Shown: positions 12,471-24,075, counted from the stretch's first letter. The stretch is 64,000 nt of DNA from Punica granatum (GCF_007655135.1 NC_045131.1:25590001-25654000); one strand, 5' to 3'. The notes: generated by a model not told the origin, from the letters alone. Program-made: numbers and translations.

Positions 12471-12866
12471 CGGCCCTATTTTAAAGGAAATGGCATCCGG
12501 AGCAAAACTCACCACTTCGCCGTGATTTTTCGATATTTAAGATAAATTCCATCGTTTAGGGCCTCAAACAGACAATTTATGTTAATTAGGGTGTTTTTGT
12601 AATTTTTGGAAAGTTTAGTTCTTTTTATGCAATTGAGGTTTATTAATACCCTATTTAAGCTTTCTGTAAGCCCTAGGGCAAGAGAGTCGTCTTTTGATTA
12701 TCAATAAAATTCAGAGCTTTCGTGCTTTGTCCAATCTCGGATCAATTCGAGTTTGATGCCTATTTTCTGGTATTCGTAGAATCAACAGGTATAGAAGGTT
12801 GTAGTTCCGGTATTCGTGTGCGAATCAACGAGTCTGTCACGGTTACTCGCGTTGTACGCTGCGTCA
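12419..12866 (+). repeat. 3' LTR of Ty3/gypsy element
   Basis: 448 bp, the same length as the 5' LTR, with about 32 substitutions and no indels seen by eye. It starts TGATGCGG directly after the purine tract and ends GCTGCGTCA before the second CTTCC. Confidence 0.97.
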
Positions 12867-12871
12867 CTTCC

Positions 12872-15270
12872 CACACTTAAAAAAGTCTGAAGTGAAATAA
12901 TGTTTTATAGTGACATATTATTATTCTTAAAGAAAATTATAGATATGAAAAATTGATGGACATGCATAATCACGTACAACGCACGTGACTTTCTGGCTAG
13001 TTATATAAAGGGAATGAACGCGCAGTTGGCCATGAATATGTTTTAGAAATGAGTTGACGAAGACATTTCTGGGGTTTTCCCATTTAACAAACAAGGTTTA
13101 TGCGTCTAGAAGGAGATTGATAACGAAAAGGAAACAAAAGGGCAAGAGAATCTCATTGGTGAAATTTAACATAAATTTCTTAATTTCACACGATTGTACT
13201 GTCATTACAACAAATTCTTTTTCTCGGCTCTAAGGTTTTTCTACGATCTTATGTTATATTCTTTTGATTATTATTGGTCTATCCCGTTAATTAAGTAATT
13301 TGGGGCGTAGAGTGAGTCGCAGTGCTCTATAAATTGGAATTGAAGGTCTACGTGGGGCTGACTTGCCATGTAGTAATGCATGAATGCAGATATATTTATG
13401 TGTGTGAGAGTTATTACATATATATATATATATATGATGGTTTTGCTCTCTTGAATATCTCCAGAGAAGTTGTTGATGATCGCACATCGACGCCTTGTTC
13501 ACAGGTAGCTCGATCTCTGGCTTTCTTTTCGTTATGTTAATGATTTTTTTTTTCTGGGTGAATATGAAGAGGCCGAAGCCCAGATATAAGAAGAATTAAA
13601 GAAACTAGGAAGTACATAGGCAGGGTCTGAACACACCGACAATTTCGCCGGAATAGAGAGCCTGAACACCCTCCGGTGGAGAAGAAAGAAAATGAAGACC
13701 CCGCGGAAGACTGGAAAACTTCCGAGCGATCCAACTAAGCACATGATCAGTTACCCTGATCCTTCCTTCTTTTGGATGAGCCAAAAAAGAATATACGGTG
13801 ATTACAACAGCATTAATATCTTTCTTTGGCTGATATATCCAATAAGAATTGAATTATTGATCTCAGGTACTCCTCGTAAAATGCATGGAGGCGGTACAAC
13901 ATTTCATAAATATGGATGTGTCGTATTTATTAATTTTTGGGTCAATATATAATTTCTCAATCTTTATATAAGAAGGGACCTATAGCAACTTTTATCAAGA
14001 AGTCCAAATCGGACGCAGGAGAGGAGAATTGTACAAGCTTGAGAACAGATTCATCTCAAAAGTAAGCCAGAGCCCTTGTTAGTATTTCTAGAACAAATGT
14101 TGTAGGGTTGGTTTTTCCAATCCGTTGACACGGCACTTCCTCATTGGTCCACATTTTAGGACTAATTTGTAACACTATTGAAGGTTTGTGAGATAAAAAT
14201 AGGAAAATAAAAAATGTAAATACTTAAAAAAAAATTATGTATAATGGCGATCCATATTAAATGAGGATAAATATAAAGGCTCATATTAATTTTATATGGA
14301 ATGACAAATTTAAAAATTCATACGGAAGAAGCAGCGTTGCTCTGGCCCCCAATATTTCTCAGATCAAGAAAGATGTTGCGGCGGTCAAAGTTTGACCATC
14401 ATTTATTTAATTAAACATGAAAGAGAGTTTTGCTTCTGGTGCATGCTTTTTATGTTGGCGTTGTCAAACGTACCTGCGCCTTTCATGCGTTCGTCGGGCA
14501 GATCTATTTTATCATTAAATCTTATTTTCTTTCCCAACGTAATATCACATTAAATCTTAATCGACCGCCCTTTGAACTAAATGTTTTCGGTAAGAGAATT
14601 TGTTGTATCCTTCTAATGATCCTCCTAATCGCCCAAACACGATGGCATTTGATGTAATTCATAAACATCCACTGACTATTTATTATACGTGGGTATTAGA
14701 ATAAAGTATTCACTGTTTGGCCCAAATGAAAATTGTCCAATTTTTGAGCTGCAATTGTCGTCTGGATCCTATACCTAAAGTAAGTTTCTCCGTAAATCCG
14801 ACACAGAGGCAGGTCTGGCCTTACATCGCTGTGAAAGATAATATGAAATATAATTTTTCCTTTGTAATGCATAAAGATGAAGTAGCCTCCTAGGTTCATC
14901 GTTCTGCTGCATGGGACAACTGATGAGGGAAAATAAGGTCCTCGAATTGCAGAATTCTCTAACTCGTAATCTCATGTTTGATATGAGGAGGAAACGGAAT
15001 ATAATAAAAAGTAATGGATTTGATAGAACAAAATATAATGGTGGTATTAATAAAATTATGAAAGAGTAATTCTTTTTACTGAACTTGATAATATAAAATA
15101 ATGTAAATAAAAATTGGAGTTGTTTATTAATGGCAAAATTACACCATACAATATGAAAAAAATTTGGGTTATTTCAAGCGATTAAAGGGAATAAGTGTTG
15201 AATTCGAAAAGATTCGCATTATACAGTGTTATTTTCTTTTTTCTAATAAGTTAATATTTATATAACCAAT
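12872..15270. other. Intergenic DNA
   Basis: AT-rich DNA with short open frames at 13287-13952 and 14430-14975 that show no recognisable domain, and an (AT)n run near 13420-13435. No gene is supported. Confidence 0.6.
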
Positions 15271-15279
15271 ATGGGTTGT

Positions 15280-15415
15280 TTCAAGTGGTTCAGTATTTAT
15301 TCATTTTAAATAAATTTTCGGGAACGTTGAGAGAGCTTTATCTCGTAATGAGTTGACCCGGTTTAAATTGAATTAGTCAGTTTTTTGGACTTTTGAATAT
15401 TACGGTATTGATGAA
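15280..15415 (+). repeat. SINE-like fragment related to 2335-2790
   Basis: It shares the order TTTCAAGTGGTTCAG, GAGAGAGCTTTATCTCGTAA, TGAGTTGACCCGG and GAATTAGTCAG with the pair at 2335-2790. It is a degenerate copy with unclear ends. Confidence 0.35.
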
Positions 15416-15654
15416 AAGTTAACATTTATATAGAGATATAATATAAATATTTATATATATAGAGAGATATTTAACATTTATATATATATATATATATATT
15501 CTATACCAACATTAATTGAACTGGTGGGCACCAAACGTAAAGTAAAGGGAGAAAGAAACATCAATTCGCATTATGGCAATCGCAGAACTTCTTGATGAGA
15601 AAGAAGTTGGGCCATGTTTAACAATGTAAAAAGATGTCTATAGAAGAATCAAAT

Positions 15655-15785
15655 GGGTGTAGTGTAGTGGCACATATCATCGTCCGGTAATCAAGGGATT
15701 TTATATTTTTTATTCAGTTGGACTTTTTTAGATATTAGAATTATATTTCATTGTAATAGGTTTGAATCTCCCTTATAATCAGAAA
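15655..15785 (+). repeat. SINE-like repeat (tRNA-derived appearance)
   Basis: GTGTAGTGGCACATATCAT followed by GGTAATCAAGGGATTTTA, then an AT-rich body ending TTGTAATAGGTTTGAATCTC. A relative with AATAATCAAGAGATTTTAGA and CTTCCTTGTAATCGG lies at about 21045-21170. The recurrence of the same phrases supports a dispersed short repeat; SINE identity is inferred. Confidence 0.35.
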
Positions 15786-15832
15786 AAAAAATATATATAT
15801 ATATATGTATGTATGTATATGAAAGTTTTACC

Positions 15833-16067
15833 TATTTGGATTCCCAAACAATTGATTTTAACTTTAACTTTAACTTTAACTCAACACACTACACAACAAA
15901 AACACACAGTTCCCAATTCAAAAATTTTAACTTTAACTTTAACTCAACACACTACACAATAAAAACACACGTTTTCCAAGTCAAATTTATAATCACATCT
16001 CATTTGTCATTTTCCACAATCAAAATCAAAATCAAAATCAAAGTTACTTTAACTCTAAATCCAAACG
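15833..16067. mobile_element. MITE copy 1, TTTGGATT...AATCCAAA family
   Basis: About 235 bp with ends TATTTGGATT and AATCCAAACG. The interior holds two runs of TTTAAC hexamers, each followed by TCAACACACTACACAA, and a (TCAAAA)n tract near the right end. It matches copy 2 at 17098-17334 nearly throughout. Non-coding; open frames inside are artefacts of the hexamer repeats. Confidence 0.75.
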
Positions 16068-17097
16068 CTAAATTAAATTTGTTAAATAACCATCATTTGG
16101 GTTGATCAGGTAAAAGATTGCGGATGATAAGGATATATGCAGTATTTCATTTTTGGTGATAAGATGTGCACCAATTTTATTGGAAAAAGAAGCCACATGT
16201 ATACCAAACTCTAACGACACTCACTAGTAATTTTGGATAAAATTATAAACACCTAATTGATTTATCTTTTATATGCACAATTAAGAAGGAAAAAGAAAAA
16301 CAAGAGCTTCACCCTTAGTGTCCGATCTGGCTGAAATCTGAATTAATCAAGATTTATTGAATTTGCCGAAAATCTGGTGATGCACATCGAAAAAATTTAA
16401 AAAAATGTCTTATTGGTTGTCGTGCAAAGACGAACGTGAATCTAAAACAAGATGTGGATCTAAGCCTGCATAAAAGATTTTGCATATGAGAATAGAATTT
16501 CAAACTTACAACTTCATGTCCTAAATGAAGCATCAACTACAATATGTTTCCAATTATAAAGCCCACAAATTTAATATAAAAAAATAGAAATTAAATAATG
16601 AATTATAGGAAGTCTCACTGCCAATAATCAAATTTAAAATCTTCTTATTTCGAGAATATATTATGTGTAATAAGTATATCGCTTGACATTGTATCACAAG
16701 ATATATAAAATGATCTTTTTTTTAGTAATAGATTTTTTTTGTGACATTTCTAAAAAATTATACTAAATTGAAGAATCCTTATTGATTTGTGGTACAGATG
16801 ATATACCCACTACATATAAGACTTCCTCTCCTATTCAAATGAGTGCATGTATCACTATTGTATGCCATCTTTTTTGGAATGTAATAATTTTTGTATAGAA
16901 TGCTTTTGACTAAGTCTCCCTCGCTGCTGAAGTAATCTTCATCATCTGCCATTATCGAGGAATAAAATATAGATAGGTTTACTAATGCGAATTGATTTAA
17001 ATATTTAAATATTTATTTTTTTAAGTGAAATCGCAGATTGAAATCTTTTCCATAGTAGGTCCATTTGAATCAAACTGAATTAGTTAAATTAGTTATC
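16068..17097. other. Intergenic DNA between two MITE copies
   Basis: AT-rich, with no supportable gene or RNA. A minus-strand open frame at 16354-16536 has no recognisable domain. Confidence 0.6.
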
Positions 17098-17334
17098 CCG
17101 TTTGGATTCAGAGTTCGTTGATTTTAACTTTAACTTTAACTTAAACTCAACACACTACATAACAAAAATACACATTTCCCAATTCAAAAATTTTAACTTT
17201 AACTTTAACTCAACACACTACATAACAAAAACACATGTTTCTCAAGTCAAATTTATAATCACATCTCATTTATCCTTTTCTACAATCAAAATTAAAATCA
17301 AAATCAAAGTAACTTTAACTCTGAATCCAAACGG
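17098..17334. mobile_element. MITE copy 2, TTTGGATT...AATCCAAA family
   Basis: 237 bp with clear terminal inverted repeats: left CCGTTTGGATTCAGAGTT, right AACTCTGAATCCAAACGG. Internal TTTAAC hexamer runs and two TCAACACACTACATAACA blocks match copy 1. It ends about 430 bp before the start codon of the gene at 17765, so it lies in that gene's upstream region. Confidence 0.85.
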
Positions 17335-17608
17335 CCTCTAAGACTCTTTGTCTTCTGCATATCAAGATGTACATAAGAAAAAAAATAATTTTTTTGCCAT
17401 TAATCCAACAGACCGTTAACTCAGGTACTAAAATTCCATTTCTTCCATCAGTCTTTGACTTTGGGTTTGTTATTTTTCATTTCATTTGAATAAGAAGAAG
17501 CTGAGGGACGGAGAAAAGGACTCGGTTGCTTATTTTAACCAATTTGACCGAATCAAAACCAGTATGATTTTTGTACTCATTGAGCCCTACTTCCATCCCA
17601 AGGTCTTC

Positions 17609-17616
17609 TATAAAAG
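17609..17616 (+). promoter_or_regulatory. TATA box of the 17765-19438 gene
   Basis: TATAAAAG lies about 155 bp before the ATG, followed by a CT-rich leader. A start site about 30 bp downstream would give a leader of roughly 125 nt. The ATG context AAAAATGGCT has A at -3 and G at +4. Confidence 0.6.
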
Positions 17617-17764
17617 GCAGAGCGAACGCTCTCGTCTCTTCATCCGCATAGCACACACAAACAAAGCCAATATTGCTAACGCAAGCCCTTTCTCCCTTTT
17701 GCTTTTCTCACTATCTCGTCAACTTTTATCTTCCGCCCAGCACAAAACTAATTAAGAACCAAAA

Positions 17765-19438
17765 ATGGCTGAGAGCCCCATTCGGTTTACGAGTTGCCGA
17801 GGTGTGGCGTTTGAGGTCAAGCCTCATGCAGACCCATTCGCCATCACCAAGCCAATGAGCAGCCCCGAAGCAGGATTGGGAAGCAGGCGGTTTTGGCTCC
17901 CTTGGTCTAGAGGGAGCTCGTCCCGTGTTGCTCCCTCCTCGCTGATCCAACGGTCGGTCAGCCGAGCGAGCAGCCACTTTTGTGATCTCGATCTCGATCT
18001 TGATGAAGATGATGAACCACTCTTCCCCTTGGAGATGCTAGAGGAAGGCAAGGCTGAGGACGAAAAGCTTAAGCAGGGTCCACCAGCTAACTCCTCTTCT
18101 AGCCAGCGGAAGCAACCCTCGAAGCCTGCTCCAGCTCGGAAGCAGGGTTCAAGGTTGTCGGTCATATTGCTCGATCAAGGCCTGTTCACGGTCTACAAGC
18201 GTCTCTTTGTCATTTGCTTAATCTTGAACATTGTTGGTTTGGTCCTTGCGGCCACGGGACACTTCCCTTACGCAAGGAACAGGGCTACCCTCTTCTCCAT
18301 CGCCAACATATTTGCTCTCACGCTTTGTAGAAGCGAGGCCATCTTGCGAGTCATCTTCTGGTTTGCAGTCGAGACCTTGGGCCACTCGTGGGTGCCTCTC
18401 TTCATTAAGACAGCAACCACGTCTCTACTTCAGAGTCTTGGTGGAATCCACAGTGGCTGTGGAGTTTCTTCCATCGCATGGCTTATCTATGCTTTGGTCC
18501 TTGCTCTAAAGGATCGGGAAAACTCCTCTCCCGAGATTATTGCAGTAGCCTCCGCCAGTCTTGGCCTCATCTGCCTGTCGTCCCTGGCCGCATTCCCTCT
18601 TGTCCGTCACCTCCACCACAACGTGTTTGAAAGGGTTCATCGATTTGCCGGGTGGAGCGCGCTAGCCCTTGTTTGGGCCTTTGTCATTTTTACTGCCTCC
18701 TATGACCCAAAGACAAAATCTTACTCAGACCAGTTTTGGTCCAGGCTGGTCAAACGGCAGGAGTTCTGGTTCACAGTAGGGATCACCATACTGATCATCA
18801 TTCCGTGGCTAACGGTACGACGTGTTCCAGTCAAGGTGACTTCCCCATCTGGTCATGCCTCGATGATCAAATTCCAAGGCAGTATCAAGGCAGGCATCCT
18901 GGGTCGTATCAGCCCGTCCCCCCTGTCAGAGTGGCATGCGTTCGGCATCATCTCTGACGGGAAGAGCGAGCATATGATGCTTGCTGGTGCGGTTGGGGAC
19001 TTCACTAAGTCACTAGTCCACAACCCGCCCAGTCACCTCTGGGTCCGGCAGGTCCACTTCGCCGGACTGCCCTACCTTGTCAACATGTATGACCGAGTCC
19101 TCCTAGTAGCCACGGGATCGGGGATATGTGTGTTCTTGTCGTTCCTTTTGCAACCATGCCAGGCGAGCGTGTGCTTGCTTTGGGTGACGAAGGGGGTCGA
19201 GCAAAACTTTGGGTCGGAAATCAAGCAGATGGTGAACGGCCACCCAAAGGACAAGGTAATAGTGCACGACACGGCAGTGTACGGGCGTCCAAACGTGTCG
19301 GAGATGAGTGTGGATGCAGCGAAGAAGTGGGGAGCGGAGGTTGTGATCGTTACGAGCAATCCCGAGGGCAGTAGGGACGTGGTAAACGCCTGCAAGTCAG
19401 CAGGAATTCCCGCATTTGGTCCCATATGGGACTCCTAA
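17765..19438 (+). CDS. Multi-pass ferric-reductase-like / adenylate-forming-reductase-like protein
   Basis: An intronless frame of 557 residues. The N-terminal 135 residues are Ser/Lys-rich and disordered-looking, with an acidic run DLDLDLDEDDE near residues 74-84. About six hydrophobic segments follow (roughly 147-165, 175-205, 230-248, 262-280, 298-312 and 334-350). A His-rich stretch RHLHHNVFERVHRF at 281-294 could ligand heme. SEWHAFGI at 388-395 resembles the HPF-type flavin motif, and LLVATGSGI near 447-454 resembles a nucleotide-binding turn. This is the layout of the membrane ferric-reductase/FNR-like region found in proteins annotated adenylate-forming reductase-like. No adenylation or carrier domain is present, so the name would mislead about function. 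A plausible role is membrane electron transfer; the substrate is unknown. It has a TATA box and good ATG context and looks intact. Confidence 0.85.
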   Translation: MAESPIRFTSCRGVAFEVKPHADPFAITKPMSSPEAGLGSRRFWLPWSRGSSSRVAPSSLIQRSVSRASSHFCDLDLDLDEDDEPLFPLEMLEEGKAEDEKLKQGPPANSSSSQRKQPSKPAPARKQGSRLSVILLDQGLFTVYKRLFVICLILNIVGLVLAATGHFPYARNRATLFSIANIFALTLCRSEAILRVIFWFAVETLGHSWVPLFIKTATTSLLQSLGGIHSGCGVSSIAWLIYALVLALKDRENSSPEIIAVASASLGLICLSSLAAFPLVRHLHHNVFERVHRFAGWSALALVWAFVIFTASYDPKTKSYSDQFWSRLVKRQEFWFTVGITILIIIPWLTVRRVPVKVTSPSGHASMIKFQGSIKAGILGRISPSPLSEWHAFGIISDGKSEHMMLAGAVGDFTKSLVHNPPSHLWVRQVHFAGLPYLVNMYDRVLLVATGSGICVFLSFLLQPCQASVCLLWVTKGVEQNFGSEIKQMVNGHPKDKVIVHDTAVYGRPNVSEMSVDAAKKWGAEVVIVTSNPEGSRDVVNACKSAGIPAFGPIWDS

Positions 19439-20352
19439 AAATTATATATATATATATGTATATTATATATGTCCTATTGTAAAGGTTCCAATTTCGATAC
19501 TTTAGTGAAACTATCGGTGCTCCTTTATTAGTTATTAGGATTTTTATTTCATTGTACTAAACTTACGAGCTTCTTTTATAACCACAACTAAGACAACCAT
19601 TTGCAAGTCCCGATCCTTTACGTACTCATGTAAGTTCCTTTCTACCCTTTTGCTCTCAGCAAGGCCGTCGGGTTTGGGGGATGTGGTTGGTCGCCGACCT
19701 TAAAAATTGTTATACATAGGGTTATATAAAGTCGAGTTTACCTTAGTCTTCATAAAATTATCTTATTTCGTCTTCCATGAATGTACAATCTGTTTTCTAT
19801 TATTATTATTATTTTCTATTGCTCAACATGATACTCTTTATTTTGCCTCCTATGGAGTTTTTCCCTCCTTAAGCTCCCGGATACGTCCTTGTGCATATTA
19901 CATATCTATGTGTTCATGAAAATTAACGAATTTTGAGTCTGGAGTCCCAGGTATCCCGAAACTCAATGATCATCGATTAATTCAAGTTCGAGTCTAATCA
20001 GTGTATGAAAGGATAAAATCCTTCCAATACTGGAGAAAGAAATATAATAATTAATGAGTTTTCCAACCTTGCTTTTCTCACATTTTTCAAACTTTCATTG
20101 TCTTCCTTTTTGCTATTTGGGATATTCAACTACTGATAAACTTTTCGAAATTTATATTTGACCTTTTCTACTTCGGAAGAGTAATAATGAGTGCAAGAAA
20201 AGGGCTGTGGCTCATGTCATAGCCTATGATAAAGAGATTTCGGGATTCCCATTAGTGTGGTTTTCTTACGCATAGTAATTTATTTTGCTTTTTCTTTTGC
20301 TTCCTCTAAACTAAACACGGTGAACAAAGGGGTGCTATAGAGTGGTGGCAAG
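19439..20352. other. Downstream flank and intergenic DNA
   Basis: Begins with an AT-rich 3' flank containing (TA)n at 19442-19470. A degenerate stretch near 19930-20045 (antisense phrases resembling the repeat family at 2335-2790) is the only structure seen. No gene is supported. Confidence 0.5.
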
Positions 20353-20531
20353 CAGAGATGGATTTAGGGGCACAGGGGCGGTCGCCCCTTGAAATCGATA
20401 AAAATTATGAAACTTCAATTTAATGTGTTGAATTTATTAATTTTTTAATGAAATTATTTCCCCATTAACTTTACAATATAAAATTTCTTTGAACTTCACC
20501 GCCTCATACAAAATTCTAATACTCATCCCTG
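20353..20531. mobile_element. hAT-like MITE
   Basis: A 179-bp insertion beginning CAGAGATGGATTTAGGGGC and ending CTCATCCCTG, whose reverse complement starts CAGGGATGAG. The 8-bp flanks are GTGGCAAG (20345-20352) and GTGGCACA (20532-20539), matching at six of eight positions. The CAGRGRYGGA ends and 8-bp duplication fit the hAT superfamily. No coding capacity. Confidence 0.75.
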
Positions 20532-20539
20532 GTGGCACA

Positions 20540-21594
20540 TATCGTAATAATTCCTACGACATAGATCTTTTAAAATCCATGATTAGCGGTGCATTTCAGC
20601 TCTGATGATGGCATGTCATGAATTCGAAGCTGACTTTTGTATGTGCCAACAGATGTATATATGTTGACGGATTCTTTTTCAAACAGATTACAGTGAAAAG
20701 GAAATGGAACTGATCTGTTTCAATTTCGATGCCGTATACGACAAGAGAATTTCGGCTTAAAAAGCAAACATTTATCAGAAGTAAATGAAATATTGCGGCT
20801 ATGCATCCAATTTGACACTGTCAGCTCCTTTATTAAATATTTGGTTTTTGTATGTAACAAGTTTTCATTACTTTATGAATATGAATTGCAGATGATTGCC
20901 TAATTGAACTGACTGCTGCCAGTGACCAGTAAATCGCTGACATATAGATTTGACGCATAACTTGCTTATGGGATGTTAGATTTTAGTTAATAAAAACATA
21001 TTCATTTAATCAAAGAGGGTACAGTGAAATGGCCTAAATTTTCATCTAATAATCAAGAGATTTTAGATTCAATACTCACTGTGGAATTACTTGTATCGTT
21101 TTATTAGTTATATCATTATTTATATTTCAATATAATAGACGCACATAGGGCTTCCTTGTAATCGGAATAAAATAATTTTATTTACTTTTGTTTGCTAGCT
21201 TGATCCATGTACTAATTAATTAAGTTTAATTATTTACCAAAAAAATAAATAAGATTAATTATTATTTCCGTAGACTATGCTCCATTACCACGGTCACGAA
21301 GGCTCTGACCACGGTCATGGAGCTCAGTAGATGTAGAGCATGGTCCTTAGTCCCATGAATGTGTGGTCACAACCGTGCGGTTAGGGCCACACAGTCCTTA
21401 AAACGTGATGATAAATCCCATTTCACTCTGCAACCTCGGTTTGTCCAAAGATGCGTGGTCTAAAGTCAACTATTAAATACTAGCCTAATGAATATGCAAT
21501 CTGAACTTCTTAACAAATATTACAGAGAGACAAATGTACGTACACTGCAATTGTTATGTTGTCTAGAAGGACCAACATTTTTTTATTTTCAATT
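20540..21594. other. Intergenic DNA with a SINE-like fragment
   Basis: AT-rich. About 21045-21170 repeats the phrases of the SINE-like unit at 15655-15785. A short GC-richer stretch at 21280-21400 contains CCACGGTCACGAAGG and CCACGGTCATGGAG, a small internal repeat. No gene. Confidence 0.45.
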
Positions 21595-21727
21595 ATAAGA
21601 GAGGCTAGTGAGTGTAATATGACAAAATAAAATTTATCCTATCTAATAAAGGAGCATAAATAGTACCACCACGAGAATCGAATATCTAACTTTTTGGTTA
21701 TCAGGCTTGCGCTACTGCGCTACCCCT
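21595..21727 (-). repeat. tRNA-derived SINE, minus strand
   Basis: Read on the minus strand, it begins GGGGTAGCGCAGTAGCGCAA, an A-box-like tRNA head. About 40 nt later comes TATTCGATTCTCG, a B-box-like element, and then a non-tRNA body. This order is typical of a tRNA-derived SINE. It cannot be a functional tRNA because no acceptor stem or folded cloverleaf can be drawn. It lies immediately 3' of the first GDSL gene. Confidence 0.5.
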
Positions 21728-21801
21728 ATTTCTTGAAGGGTTTCCTTTCTCGAATGTCCAATTTATTAGAGAAAAGGAGAAAAGAATAATGTCTAATGTA
21801 G

Positions 21802-24075
21802 TCAGTTACCAAGGAGAGAGGTTAGAGGTGGAGAAGTAAAGCGGCCATAGATTAGACCCTTAGAAATGTGCCCATAAGCAGCATCAGTTAAATGGATCCC
21901 GTCCCAGTTCACATACGCTGATGGATTTGAGCACGCTCTCGAGCCAGTGTGGCCGCACCTAGCCGAGTTGTTGAAATTGTATGGGCCGCCACCTCCACAG
22001 CATGCCTTCAAGGTCCCTTCCTTAAATCCTGCATTATATTTCAGTACAGGTTTGAGATTAATTATAGACCAGTTTAACTCTTTCAAGTTCGAAATATTTA
22101 ACCTAATAAATCAAGTACAGTTTGTCGTATGAACTATCGCTATCAAGACGTCAACTGAACTTCCGATACATAGTTAGGCTTGCCTCATGTAGGGAGAGGA
22201 AATTGCTCAAGTTAGAAGTTTATACACAAAGCAATATTTAATGCCATTTGATCTCCCACATGGTCTTTCTAGGAAACTATTGGAATTGATTTTGAACTTC
22301 ATCACGAATTAATAAAGATGTTAGACAATCTACCTGAAATAAGAGAAGCCATTTAAGCTTACCGTAACGTTTTGGGGTGTGATATAAACGCATTGCGGCA
22401 CCATAATAGTCAGCATAGGTGATTCTTGCGTGAGGGTATTTCAGCCTCTGCATTTGCAGCGATCGCTTCAGTTGTTGGTTGTGATAACGAGCGAAAGCAT
22501 TATAAGCTTTCAGACAACCAGTTCTTGGATCATAGTCTGATTGGTTCGAGGTCGGACCAAATATGGTCAAGTAAACCGCCGAGCAACCAATTGGCAAATT
22601 TCCAGGCACCATCACATCCATCGCACCTTCCTCTATGAGCATCTGCATTCAGAAAAGAACGGAAAAAGAAGGGATGAAGCAAATGCAGCTTGTAATCGAA
22701 ACTGGTCCCCCTCAGGGAACATCCAATATCGAGATATCCCTATGGTCCTGCTGGATCAACATGAAGCCTATCCTTGATCTAGTGGTCCCATAAGGGGCTA
22801 GGATTTCACGGAACCAATAATTTCACCGCATCCCTATGACATTGTAAAGCGGCCAAATGAGTAGTTTGAGACTTTTATGAAATGGACGAACAAGTTAACC
22901 TCACTGCATTAATGCGGCTTTCTAGTCACGTGAAAGGTGAGAAAGGTTTACAATGACTTATAGTTATCCGATCATTTCAAGAAACCATTCCTTGGGTCGT
23001 CTGTATGCTATCAGATTGAACTTTTCATGATATAGGAATTCATCACAAAAGATTGATCCGATGACTTGCAAGCAAATTATAGAGAAAGAAGAATAGGAGT
23101 ACGTTTCAAATATTTAACATACGCTGGTGGCTTTAGTAATTGCTCCAACCACTAAGGGCGCCAAAGCTTGTGCTTGTTTAATGCTTCCACCAACAAAGAA
23201 AGGATAATTGTAATCGTTTCCACCAATCTCCCCCACCAGAAATAGCGACTTCTTGAAGTATTCATCACATTCTGTTATTCGATGACCACACATTTTTCAG
23301 TAAATCAAAGTGTCACCGAGAGTAATTGAAGAGAAATAAAATCACCAGCCACGAGGCATTAATTCGGAAAATCTTCTTTTGTAAATTGTACCCTGCTTTG
23401 TGGAGCACAAAGAGGACTTGAACTTCTTGAACCAGCCAAGCTGAACGCTTAGCGAATCATTTGTCCACACAAGCGGTCCAAGCCCCTGCGCATAGAAGAA
23501 TTGCGTGTCGAGCGCTGTGGCACCGGAAACTGCAAAACTCACTCCAGTCTTCACATGTTTTTTCTCCCGAACTATATCTAGATACGGTGGAAGATGTGGT
23601 AAACCAAATGCCTCAGCTGCGAACATCATGAGCCACGTATATTTCCGTTATGAAGGTAGAGCATAATCTACGATTACTTGGTGGTAATGTTATCAATTAA
23701 TACATGCCGGTGCCATTGAAATTAGACCACAGGCATGTAGTGATCAGTATTACGATGACTAGTGTTTATAGCCGTATATATCCACAGACAAATATATGAT
23801 AATATTTCCCAAGAGATAAGAAGAAAAACCGTACCGATATAGTCTATAATGAGTCGTCCATCTGAACATCGGCCAGTTGCATGCCGAAAGAATGTCTCTC
23901 CATAAGGAAGCTTCCCGATGACTGGAAATGCCAGTGCCCCCGAGAGGAGGAAGTTCCCAGTGTCACTGAGGGAGTCACCGAAGTTGTAAATTGCGTCGTA
24001 CTTGTGGTGGATGGATGAAGATGTCTTGAAATTTTGGAAGAAGAAGAAGAGGACGATGAGCAACACTGTCTTCAT
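21802..24075 (-). CDS. GDSL esterase/lipase, copy 1 (five exons, 373 aa)
   Basis: Exons on the minus strand: 23835-24075, 23392-23616, 23123-23271, 22363-22642 and 21802-22028, all with GT-AG introns in phases 1, 1, 0, 1. The product is predicted to be a secreted hydrolase of the SGNH/GDSL family. Residues 2-14 form a hydrophobic signal-peptide core. Block I FGDSLSDTGN holds the nucleophile near Ser35. Next come GEIGGNDYNYPFF (block III) and VPGNLPIGCS, then WDGIHLTDAAY with the catalytic Asp/His near 341/344. A CCGGGGPYNF segment is typical of the Arabidopsis At1g28600 / acetylajmalan-esterase branch. These enzymes hydrolyse acyl esters, often of specialised metabolites; the substrate here is unknown. 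All blocks are intact and the exons join to a clean stop. It is the oldest-looking separated member of a three-gene cluster. Confidence 0.93.

Larger units (their letters stand above)
7600..12866 (+). mobile_element. Complete Ty3/gypsy chromovirus-type LTR retrotransposon, inactive
   Basis: The 5267-bp element has two LTRs of exactly 448 bp (7600-8047 and 12419-12866) that begin TGATGC and end GCATCA/GCGTCA. The 5-bp target duplication CTTCC lies at 7595-7599 and 12867-12871. Next come a primer site TGGTATCAAAGC (8050-8061, initiator-tRNA-Met type) and a purine tract AAGGGAGAA (12410-12418) before the right LTR. Order inside is gag, protease, RT, RNase H, integrase, which defines Ty3/gypsy. 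No clear chromodomain is seen, and the pol frame runs about 50 bp into the 3' LTR, a feature described for CRM-type chromoviruses, so CRM is a tentative placement. By eye the LTRs differ at about 32 of 448 positions (7%), mostly transitions, so the insertion is a few million years old at usual plant rates. Confidence 0.97.

Noticed and set aside
21660..21727. A functional tRNA gene
   Set aside because: A- and B-box-like motifs exist, but no acceptor stem or cloverleaf can be formed, so a SINE head is the better reading.
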